Assembly: GCA_017694765.1 (NCBI GenBank) | Contig: JADIML010000008.1 | Coordinates: 1-7,666 of the forward strand | Length of the DNA stretch: 7,666 nucleotides | DNA from: Candidatus Scybalomonas excrementavium | Lineage (GTDB): Bacteria > Bacillota > Clostridia > Lachnospirales > Lachnospiraceae | Reading direction: 5' to 3' | In this document: in pieces, positions 1-6,141 of the stretch | How the letters are laid out: each line of letters begins with the position of its first letter | How positions within the stretch are numbered: position 1 is the stretch's first letter | Position numbers and translations under genes: made by a program | Notes under the pieces: model-generated | The model's input: the letters and a program-made list of their open reading frames with translations, nothing else | What the model was told of the DNA's origin: nothing | Database searches by the model: none

Positions 1-724
1 AACTCTTCATCATTAATACTGCTATGAAAAAACCTATTGCTCTAGAACCAGCATCTCCCATTAATAACTGACTTGGTGTAATATTAAACCATAAATATCC
101 AAGTAAACAAGCAATTAATAAAAAGGTAATATGTGCATATTGTTCATTACTCTTCATAAGCAATAAGGAAATACTTAATAATGTAATAGTACTCATACTA
201 CTGCTTAAACCATCTACACCATCTGAACAGTTTGTTACATTAATGGATACCCAGATTAAAATAATAGCTAATATAATATATACAATTTTTGGAATTGTAA
301 TAAATTCGCCAAACCAATAAAATCCACTAAACTCTGGATTAAAATTAATAAAGGTAATCGCTGTCATAAGGGCAATTACAAAGTCACAAATCCCTTTTTT
401 TAATTCTCCCCATGGATTCTTTGCTCGATCATCTAAATATCCTGTAAGCATAGATGCAAATAAAAGGATACAGTAAATTACATACTCCATTTCAAGCGGA
501 ACAAATAAAATACTTGTAATAATAAACGTACTAACAAAAGTAATACCTGCTCCTCTTGGTTTTCCTTTCGAAAGCTGTCCATTTACTGCAAATGCTCTTC
601 CTAAATCTCTTGGTAATAAGCCTTGTAAAATTTCCATTGCTACAGCTGTTAAGAGAAATGCCACAACAAGACTTACGATCCACAGTTCCTTTGAATATGC
701 TGTGTGAAATAATGCTTCTATCAT
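1..724 (-). CDS. mraY: MraY-like phospho-N-acetylmuramoyl-pentapeptide transferase (partial, 3' end outside window)
   Basis: The protein starts at an ATG at 724 and stays open for 241 codons to the left edge, so roughly the last quarter of a normal 320-residue MraY is missing. The family is an integral membrane enzyme that moves phospho-MurNAc-pentapeptide from UDP onto undecaprenyl phosphate to make lipid I. The MraY/WecA superfamily landmarks are visible: GKPRGAG near residues 54-60 (the G-x-P-x-x-G-G region), an aspartate pair at 98-99 (GYLDD), TNCSDGVDGL at 164-173 with the catalytic-type aspartates, and FNITPSQLLMGDAGS at 213-227. Hydrophobic segments lie around residues 14-34, 62-93, 113-127, 145-162, 178-190 and 198-213. 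The usual TNAVNLTDGLDGL motif is altered, and no cell-wall genes flank the gene here, so it may be a paralogue rather than the main mraY. A WecA/TagO-type transferase is the alternative; the missing C-terminal histidine motif would decide. Confidence 0.82.
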   Translation of the reverse strand, partial: MIEALFHTAYSKELWIVSLVVAFLLTAVAMEILQGLLPRDLGRAFAVNGQLSKGKPRGAGITFVSTFIITSILFVPLEMEYVIYCILLFASMLTGYLDDRAKNPWGELKKGICDFVIALMTAITFINFNPEFSGFYWFGEFITIPKIVYIILAIILIWVSINVTNCSDGVDGLSSSMSTITLLSISLLLMKSNEQYAHITFLLIACLLGYLWFNITPSQLLMGDAGSRAIGFFIAVLMMKS

Positions 725-733
725 ACTTATTTT

Positions 734-740
734 CCTCCTT
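734..740 (-). promoter_or_regulatory. Ribosome binding site of the MraY-like gene
   Basis: AAGGAGG on the minus strand lies 9 nt before the ATG at 724. This near-perfect Shine-Dalgarno match fixes the start codon. Confidence 0.9.
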
Positions 741-753
741 TTGTAACGGATTT

Positions 754-782
754 AGCATAACTCATTTTCTATCATTTTTCAA
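754..782 (-). promoter_or_regulatory. Sigma-A type promoter for the MraY-like gene
   Basis: On the minus strand a -35 box TTGAAA (777-782) is followed by a 17-nt spacer and a -10 box TATGCT (754-759). This would give a short leader of about 25 nt before the ATG, with the Shine-Dalgarno inside it. It lies between the stop of the upstream signalling gene (826) and the MraY-like start, so the MraY-like gene can be expressed on its own. I see no clear terminator in the 725-825 gap, so read-through from upstream is also possible. Confidence 0.6.
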
Positions 783-825
783 CTCTATGAAGAAAAGATT
801 CCAAAATTTATTAAGTCCATTTCCT

Positions 826-2820
826 TTATTCTCCAAAACCTCGAATTGTCTCTTCCATCTTTTTTATAATTTGATTCGATAAATTTTCCTTTGAGGATTC
901 CATCGCTTGTTTTAACACTTGTAGATCTCTTGCTAATTCCTTCGTAGCCACCTGATATCCACTATATTGCATTGCTAAAAATAATAAATTGGATAACTCC
1001 TCATACACTTGTTTTTCTTCAACTTCCATTCTATCTTCTTTAGAAAATCCATAAATAATTACTTTCTTGATATGATTTTGTAAACTATTAAACTTCCAAT
1101 ATACATTTTCCTTTTCACTAACTATGTAATCATTGGCTATATAGGAAGAATTCGTGGTATCCCATAATTGATAGATGTCATACTCCATCCTAGTTTCTTT
1201 TACTTCTCTCTCCCACTGATATAATAAATTTTGAGAGTTTTGCTTGATATCCCAGTCATAAATATAAATAAACTGTAATTGCTTTAAAATTCCTATCATA
1301 TTTAACAACAATAAAATCGCACACTCTATTTGTAAGCTATGCTCTAGCAATTCATAAGCATATGCTAGGAATGACTGCTTTTCTTTGTGTATAATTTTCG
1401 TAGTTCCTGCATAATGTTCTACGACAACTGGCTCTTCTCTACAAAATTCATTGGCAATCTTGCTATCTACTGTAACAACTTCTTCCTTAGATTTTTTAGC
1501 TTGTTCATACAGTTCCTGAACAACAAGTCTCCAATCTGGATAGTTGCTCCAATGAATCATCGGCTGTAACACGACCTTATATTCTATGACTCCATATAAT
1601 TCATGCCCACTATAACTCTCTCTCAACTGCCTTCGTAAAGTATCCACAATTTCTATCATTTCTTCTTTACTTCTATCATCCATCAGAATTAGAAACTCTT
1701 TTTCGCCAACTCGAATAATCGTTCCTCCTTCTTTCTCCTGCAAATGCTTTAAACATCGCCCTATTAAATATAAACTTCCATATAAAAAAGGCGTTCCATA
1801 TTGTCTTAACATTTCTTCTGTTAAAGACATAGAGACTAAAATTAGATGTTCTGATCGATTTTGCAACTTCCCATTTTCTAACCGTTTTATTAGTAAGTTA
1901 AGCCCATACTCTGAATGATAAAATCCAGTTATCTTATCTTTACAGTCATTCTCTCTTTCTCTTAACTCTCTTACTTTTTTCTCTGTAATATCATACATTC
2001 GTCCAATTCGAGAATCATTTCCTAACAACGGTTCCCTTGGTATCATCTCTAAGTAAGCCCAACCATAAAAATTATAATAATCAATTTCTGATAAATTGAG
2101 TTCTCCTGAGACCTTTTTTCCTAAGAAAATATCTTTCATAAGCTGATAAGAAGGGCTCCATTCTTTTTGACATTCTGTTACTTGTTGTAAAAAGTTTTCT
2201 TTCACAACCTGTTCTTTTTTGGAAATACTCGCATTAAAAAAATCTCCATATTCCCTAAATTCATCTAAATTCTGATCATATTCAATCAAATATTCTTCTG
2301 TTTCTTTAAAACCTAAGGAATCACTTTCTGATTGGTGCATTACTTTTTGATTTGGCACTTTTTCTTCACTTGTATCCCAAATTGATAATTCGAGTAAAGG
2401 TTCTTGATTTTTTAAAATCAGGTTATAGCGAACAATCGTTGCACATCGTATGCCTCGCACAAAAAAATCGATTTCTAAATCGCTTGACTCAATTTTACTC
2501 CGAAGCCTTTCTTCCATCATCATCTGTAAGAATAAGTTCATCCGCCCCTTACTATCTGCATCCAAAAATTTCATAAGATTATCCATACATAAACGATCCG
2601 ATCTTCTTCCAAAAAAGACACAAGCGATACGATTACATTCTAAAATATCTCCCCAACAATTCACTGTAATACATGGTATCGGTAACGTTTGATATCGATT
2701 TTGATACTGATCTTGCATTTGATTTAACTCATTTGTTACATCGTGAAGTTGTGTTTTTAACTGTAAATTCTCTTGTTTTAATTGGCTATATATTGTATGA
2801 ATATCTCTCATTCTTATCAT
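826..2820 (-). CDS. PAS / PAS / degenerate GGDEF / GAF-like signalling protein
   Basis: This 664-residue protein has no signal peptide or membrane segment and should be cytoplasmic. In order it shows an N-terminal coiled coil (about 5-42), a PAS domain (about 43-155), a charged linker, a second PAS-like region ending in a typical PAC tail IGRMYDITEKK (272-282), a helical linker, and a GGDEF-like domain (about 295-440). A GAF-like domain (about 485-620) and a short C-terminal helix follow. The GGDEF domain keeps the DKITGF entry (295-300) but has GEKEF at 372-376 instead of GG[D/E]EF, so diguanylate cyclase activity is unlikely. Its start overlaps the stop of the CheB-CheR fusion gene as ATGA, so the two are probably co-translated and work together. 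The ATG at 2820 is preferred over a GTG nine codons earlier because GGGAGGG (2835-2841) would then lie upstream of, not inside, the frame; the 14-nt spacing is long. The second PAS and GAF calls are weaker than the first PAS and GGDEF calls. Confidence 0.8.
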   Translation of the reverse strand: MIRMRDIHTIYSQLKQENLQLKTQLHDVTNELNQMQDQYQNRYQTLPIPCITVNCWGDILECNRIACVFFGRRSDRLCMDNLMKFLDADSKGRMNLFLQMMMEERLRSKIESSDLEIDFFVRGIRCATIVRYNLILKNQEPLLELSIWDTSEEKVPNQKVMHQSESDSLGFKETEEYLIEYDQNLDEFREYGDFFNASISKKEQVVKENFLQQVTECQKEWSPSYQLMKDIFLGKKVSGELNLSEIDYYNFYGWAYLEMIPREPLLGNDSRIGRMYDITEKKVRELRERENDCKDKITGFYHSEYGLNLLIKRLENGKLQNRSEHLILVSMSLTEEMLRQYGTPFLYGSLYLIGRCLKHLQEKEGGTIIRVGEKEFLILMDDRSKEEMIEIVDTLRRQLRESYSGHELYGVIEYKVVLQPMIHWSNYPDWRLVVQELYEQAKKSKEEVVTVDSKIANEFCREEPVVVEHYAGTTKIIHKEKQSFLAYAYELLEHSLQIECAILLLLNMIGILKQLQFIYIYDWDIKQNSQNLLYQWEREVKETRMEYDIYQLWDTTNSSYIANDYIVSEKENVYWKFNSLQNHIKKVIIYGFSKEDRMEVEEKQVYEELSNLLFLAMQYSGYQVATKELARDLQVLKQAMESSKENLSNQIIKKMEETIRGFGE
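2817..2820 (-). promoter_or_regulatory. ATGA stop/start overlap (translational coupling)
   Basis: The start ATG of the PAS/GGDEF-like gene (2820-2818) shares bases with the TGA stop (2819-2817) of the CheB-CheR fusion. Such junctions usually let ribosomes that finish the first gene restart on the second, giving balanced amounts of the two proteins. The nearest Shine-Dalgarno-like sequence is GGGAGGG at 2835-2841, 14 nt upstream, inside the end of the first gene. Confidence 0.75.
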
Positions 2821-5345
2821 GGACTCTGCTTTTTCCCTCCCTTGCACACATAATAGTTATCTGAGGCTGTTGTATCCACCATGGTCAAGATAATCCCATT
2901 TACCATATTTTGCTCGGATCGACTTGGCTGAATACGAATTAACCAACATTTACTCCGTTTATCTGATAAATATCTATAAATTTTTTTACTACTCTCTATT
3001 ACATATCTTAAATCGTCATGAAACTGGGAATATTCTTCCATAAAAGTGACATGGAAAATCGAACGTCCAATATCACTCTCTACAAGATTTGTCATCGCTT
3101 TTACGATCGGTGTTATTTTACGAATACGAAGCTTTTGATCAAGATATAATGCTCCTATTTCTGCACTAACTAGTAAATTATCCATATCTTCTGTCATACC
3201 TGTTAATTCATCTAACTTCATTCGATATTCTGCATTCACCGTATGAAGTTCTTCATTTACAGACTGTAGCTCTTCATTGGTACTTTGCAATTCTTCATTA
3301 CTTGCGATGAGCTCCTCGTTGGTACTTTGTAACTCTTCATTGCTTGTTTCCAATTCTTCTACTGTTGCATGCAAACTTTCTTTACTCGCTTGTAACTCTC
3401 TTTCTAAATCTTCAATTCTTTGTCCAACTAAAGATTCTGAATCCATGACATCTTTTAGAGAACCTTTTTCCTTCGTTGAAACTGTCTGCAAACTAATTAA
3501 ATAGTAATCCACTTGATGATAATTTACTCTCTTTCCAGTAATCGTGATTTCTTCTCCCGGAAAACTTTTTAGACCTGTAATCGTTTCTGTTAATTCATCG
3601 ATTTCTTTTCGCTTTAACTTTCTTAAAATGGAATTTACAAAAATAGACAAATCATTTGGTAAAATGGATAAAAACTGATTCGTAAATTTCCCCGGCTTTA
3701 AATCTAAAAAATGATTAATATTACTAATCACTTGTAAAATATTATCGGATTCATCGATTAACACTGCTGGCGGTAACAGCTTTGATACAGCACGTTCCAT
3801 TAAATGATCCATTCTAATTTTTCGATTATAGTTTGCTGTAAATGAAGTGTTTTCAGATACTCGCATTCTACCGAAACCAAACTCTGTTCCCCCTAGATTC
3901 CACAGAGGTAATGAAACATGAAAACCACTTCTCATCCGATAAATTTTCCACTTAGAGTCAAGTGTTTCAAAAGCTTCTGACATCTCTCCTATGGATTCAC
4001 TGCAACCCATAAACAAATACCCTTTTCCATTTAATGCTTGGCAAAAAGATTCTAATACTCTTTTTTGTAACTCAATCTTTAAATAAATAAACAAATTTCT
4101 GCAAATTAATAGATCTAAATTTGAGAACACCGGATCACGAAGTAAGTTATGTACTGCAAATACAATATTATTTCGAATCGAATCTTTAATTTGATAGAAT
4201 TCTCCTTTTTTCACAAAATATTTCATTACATATTTGGTTGGAATGTCTGAAACAGCATTTTCCGAATAAACTCCTCTTCCTGCAATTTCCACAGCTACTG
4301 GATCGACATCAGTAGCAAAAATCTTAAAGGAGCAATTTAAATTATTTTCTTCTATGTATTCTGCTAATAAGATAGCAATGGAATATACTTCTTCTCCTGT
4401 AGAACAAGCACAGTTCCAAACTCGAATTTGAGACTTTTTATAATCCAGTTTTGGTATTACGTTTTTTTCCAAACTAGCAAACGCCTCTTTATCTCTAAAA
4501 AAGCTCGTAACACCAATCAGCATTTCTTTAAATAATGTCGTTCTCTCCTCTTCTGAATTACATAAAATCGTGTAATATTCATTCATAGACTTACAACGAT
4601 TAATGCTAACTCTACGTTCTAAACGTCTTAAAATCGTCGTTTCTTTATAGTAAGTAAAATCAACTCCTGAGTGTTCTTTTAAAATTTTTAGCACTTCTGT
4701 AAACATATTCATCGTATTTTGATCTTTTACAACTTCTTTTAATAGCTGCTGTCCTTGAACATAAGGATGCTCTCTATAAGCTAAAAGCGTTTGTCCCATT
4801 TCCTCTGGTGATAAAATATAATCAACAGCTCCTGTTGCAATGGAACTCCTTGGCATACTCTCAAACTGTGCTGTTAGCGTATCTTGTGCCATTACCATTC
4901 CATTTGCTTCTTTGATAGCCCGAATTCCTAATGAACCATCTGCACCACATCCAGATAAAACAATTCCGATCGCATATTTTTGATAACAATTGGCAATGGA
5001 ACGAAATAGCATATCAATTGGATGCTGTGCCATTTGTTTTGGATCCATTTTAGTCATTTTAAACTTTCCTTCTTCGACTTCTAAGCAATATCCAGGACTA
5101 TTTAAATATACCGTATTTGGTTCAACTTCCATCTCATTTTCTGCATGAATAATAGGCATATCCGTACATCGCTCTAATAGAGATTGCATGTAGCTTTTAT
5201 AATCTGGTGATAGATGTTGTACAACGATATAAGCAATTCCTGCATTACTTGGCATTTTTTGAAATACTGTTTGTAATGCCTCTACTCCGCCAGCTGATGC
5301 ACCTATTCCAGCCACACAAAGATTACGTAATTGTTCTTCTTTCAT
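2817..5345 (-). CDS. CheB methylesterase-CheR methyltransferase-PAS fusion protein
   Basis: This 842-residue cytoplasmic protein fuses both chemoreceptor-modifying enzymes. Residues 8-190 are a CheB methylesterase domain with the triad visible as Ser17 (GIGASAGG), His44 (VVQHLS) and Asp136 (SGCGADG). Residues about 212-471 are a CheR glutamate O-methyltransferase: an N-terminal helical part with RRLERR (240-245), the SAM-binding loop around NCACSTGEE (311-319), ATDVD (344-348) and CRNLFIYL (415-422). A PAS-like region (about 515-635), a coiled coil (about 643-720) with six EELxxxN heptads (663-704) and a C-terminal PAS domain (about 720-825) follow. The CheB receiver domain is absent, as is any histidine kinase domain, so control is probably through the PAS domains or a partner. 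The start at 5345 is chosen because AGGAGG lies 7 nt upstream; an earlier ATG at 5390 has no ribosome binding site. The methylated target is unknown: no chemoreceptor, CheA or CheW gene is in the window. Confidence 0.92.
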   Translation of the reverse strand: MKEEQLRNLCVAGIGASAGGVEALQTVFQKMPSNAGIAYIVVQHLSPDYKSYMQSLLERCTDMPIIHAENEMEVEPNTVYLNSPGYCLEVEEGKFKMTKMDPKQMAQHPIDMLFRSIANCYQKYAIGIVLSGCGADGSLGIRAIKEANGMVMAQDTLTAQFESMPRSSIATGAVDYILSPEEMGQTLLAYREHPYVQGQQLLKEVVKDQNTMNMFTEVLKILKEHSGVDFTYYKETTILRRLERRVSINRCKSMNEYYTILCNSEEERTTLFKEMLIGVTSFFRDKEAFASLEKNVIPKLDYKKSQIRVWNCACSTGEEVYSIAILLAEYIEENNLNCSFKIFATDVDPVAVEIAGRGVYSENAVSDIPTKYVMKYFVKKGEFYQIKDSIRNNIVFAVHNLLRDPVFSNLDLLICRNLFIYLKIELQKRVLESFCQALNGKGYLFMGCSESIGEMSEAFETLDSKWKIYRMRSGFHVSLPLWNLGGTEFGFGRMRVSENTSFTANYNRKIRMDHLMERAVSKLLPPAVLIDESDNILQVISNINHFLDLKPGKFTNQFLSILPNDLSIFVNSILRKLKRKEIDELTETITGLKSFPGEEITITGKRVNYHQVDYYLISLQTVSTKEKGSLKDVMDSESLVGQRIEDLERELQASKESLHATVEELETSNEELQSTNEELIASNEELQSTNEELQSVNEELHTVNAEYRMKLDELTGMTEDMDNLLVSAEIGALYLDQKLRIRKITPIVKAMTNLVESDIGRSIFHVTFMEEYSQFHDDLRYVIESSKKIYRYLSDKRSKCWLIRIQPSRSEQNMVNGIILTMVDTTASDNYYVCKGGKKQSP
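3234..3359 (-). repeat. Six tandem 21-bp units encoding EELxxxN coiled-coil heptads
   Basis: Within the CheB-CheR fusion, residues 663-704 are six uninterrupted heptads: EELETSN, EELQSTN, EELIASN, EELQSTN, EELQSVN and EELHTVN. Each is 21 bp with no insertions, and the DNA is itself repetitive (TTCTTC-rich on the plus strand). The regular leucine every seven residues predicts a long dimeric helix linking the enzyme half to the C-terminal PAS domain. Similar N-E-E-L-rich linkers are known in CheB/CheR fusion proteins. Confidence 0.9.
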
Positions 5346-5352
5346 TTCTTTT

Positions 5353-5358
5353 CCTCCT
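5353..5358 (-). promoter_or_regulatory. Ribosome binding site of the CheB-CheR fusion gene
   Basis: AGGAGG on the minus strand with a 7-nt spacer to the ATG at 5345. It decides the start against the in-frame ATG at 5390, which lies in a hairpin and has no such site. Confidence 0.92.
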
Positions 5359-5379
5359 AATACGATGTAATGGCAAGAA

Positions 5380-5397
5380 TGCTGAATCACATCAGCA
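5380..5397 (-). other. Small stem-loop in the leader of the CheB-CheR gene
   Basis: A perfect 6-bp stem (TGCTGA / TCAGCA) with a 6-nt loop lies in the untranslated leader, 21 nt before the AGGAGG. On the minus strand it is preceded by an A-rich tract and has no U-run after it, so it is not a terminator for this strand. It could protect the mRNA or affect ribosome loading; a role is inference only. Confidence 0.5.
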
Positions 5398-5426
5398 ACA
5401 CTTTTTTCTTTTATTTTTAATTTTCG

Positions 5427-5462
5427 TTTTATACATAAATTTTCATTTTATACATAAATTTT
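5427..5462 (-). repeat. Two identical 17-bp direct repeats in the CheB-CheR leader
   Basis: AAAATTTATGTATAAAA occurs twice on the minus strand, at 5446-5462 and 5427-5443, with a period of 19 bp. Each copy contains a near-palindrome (TTTAT-GT-ATAAA). They lie about 30-65 nt downstream of the predicted transcription start. The spacing, not far from two helical turns, would suit tandem binding sites of a regulator, but low-complexity AT-rich sequence can also duplicate by slippage. Each copy also contains TATAAA, so a secondary -10 box is possible, though no good -35 goes with it. Confidence 0.7.
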
Positions 5463-5497
5463 TACTTAAAAACCCGTCCATCGACATCTTTTCTTTC

Positions 5498-5526
5498 ATT
5501 ATAGTTTAATTTTACAAAGAATACAA
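5498..5526 (-). promoter_or_regulatory. Sigma-A type promoter of the CheB-CheR / PAS operon
   Basis: On the minus strand a -35 box TTGTAT (5521-5526), a 17-nt spacer and a perfect -10 box TATAAT (5498-5503). The predicted start near 5491 gives a leader of about 145 nt. It sits just downstream of the terminator of the reductase operon, separating the two transcription units. Confidence 0.75.
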
Positions 5527-5548
5527 CTCATAGATAAGCAAACGATAT

Positions 5549-5597
5549 AAAAAACAGAACTACATGAAAAGGACAACCTGTTCCCATAGCTCTGTTT
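5549..5597 (-). terminator. Rho-independent terminator of the reductase-flavodoxin operon
   Basis: On the minus strand AAACAGAGCTA (5587-5597) pairs with TAGTTCTGTTT (5552-5562) with one G-U pair. The hairpin continues inward through GAA/TTC and AGG/CCT pairs, with small mismatches, to a TTGT loop. The stem ends in a run of six T (5554-5549). It lies 36 nt after the stop of the flavodoxin-like gene. Confidence 0.85.
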
Positions 5598-5633
5598 CTT
5601 CGTATATTCTCTAATCCATTTAATTTTTCATTA

Positions 5634-6137
5634 TTATTTTACTATCTCTAAAACTTTTTTTCTAATTCCTTCCAGATCTTGTTGATCTGGGTGTGACAGT
5701 GCAGTGTCAAAATTTTGAATCAATTTCTCATACTGTTTGTTAGTAGGATCTTCTTTTTGTAACTTTATATACCGTTCTCTAACTGTTATCGGCATTTTTC
5801 CCTGACACATATAGCTTCCTATCACTTGATTTGACTGTGGAATCTCTTTTTTGACCCTTTCTATAATCTGAGCAAAATATGTTTGACTCTGTCCAAACCC
5901 TGCTGTACCAAATAGAAATATTTTCTTCCCTTCTAATGTGTGTAACAGTTTCTTCACTTCTTCGGAACAAGTTCCTTTATCTGTCCAAAATCCCACAAAC
6001 AAAATATCTGCATTTTGTACTTCTTTTCCTTCCTCTCTCACATCTATCATGTTCGTTTCTCGCAAAACTTCCTGTATTACATTTGCTAACTGCTTTGTAT
6101 TTCCTGTTCGACTACTTGTTACAACTGCATAATTCAT
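5634..6137 (-). CDS. bilS: Flavodoxin-like protein, probable BilS partner of the bilirubin reductase
   Basis: This 167-residue protein is a single flavodoxin-fold domain that should bind FMN and carry electrons in the cytoplasm. The phosphate-binding loop SSRTGNT is at residues 8-14 after the first beta strand. An aromatic residue suited to stack on the flavin is in GFWTDKGTCS (49-58), and a second glycine-rich loop GTAGFG is at 77-82. The C-terminal 45 residues are charged and helical. It follows the reductase gene by only 4 nt, with its GGAGG inside the last reductase codons, and the operon terminator comes right after it. In gut Clostridia a flavodoxin-like gene, bilS, follows bilR in this way. 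Electron delivery to the reductase is an inference, supported by the reductase lacking its own NAD(P)H/FAD domain. A generic flavodoxin is the fallback call. Confidence 0.85.
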   Translation of the reverse strand: MNYAVVTSSRTGNTKQLANVIQEVLRETNMIDVREEGKEVQNADILFVGFWTDKGTCSEEVKKLLHTLEGKKIFLFGTAGFGQSQTYFAQIIERVKKEIPQSNQVIGSYMCQGKMPITVRERYIKLQKEDPTNKQYEKLIQNFDTALSHPDQQDLEGIRKKVLEIVK

Positions 6138-6141
6138 TTAT

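Noticed and set aside
725..825. Terminator after the PAS/GGDEF-like gene
   Set aside because: I found no convincing GC-rich hairpin followed by a T-run on the minus strand in this gap; only the promoter and ribosome binding site are supported.
2821..2847. Longer form of the PAS/GGDEF-like protein starting at a GTG at 2847
   Set aside because: The only good Shine-Dalgarno (2835-2841) would then lie inside the coding region, and the ATG at 2820 forms a standard ATGA junction with the upstream stop.
3277..3504. Plus-strand open frame opposite the heptad repeats
   Set aside because: It is the antisense of the EELxxxN repeat and has low-complexity Ser/Leu/Asn composition; no ribosome binding site or family resemblance.
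5346..5390. CheB-CheR fusion starting at the ATG at 5390
   Set aside because: That ATG lies in a hairpin with only A-rich and pyrimidine sequence before it and no ribosome binding site, and the extra 15 residues include the translated Shine-Dalgarno (Gly-Gly). The ATG at 5345 has AGGAGG at 7 nt.
5380..5420. Plus-strand terminator (stem-loop then T-rich tract)
   Set aside because: The stem is only 6 bp, the T-run starts 4 nt after it, and no plus-strand gene exists for it to end.
5346..5491. Cyclic di-GMP or other known riboswitch in the leader
   Set aside because: The leader is A/T-rich with one short hairpin and none of the conserved loops of the riboswitch classes I can recall.
5207..5509. 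Plus-strand 100-residue hydrophobic open frame
   Set aside because: It runs antisense across the CheB start, promoter and AT-rich leader; its Phe/Leu-rich composition comes from the T-rich plus strand.
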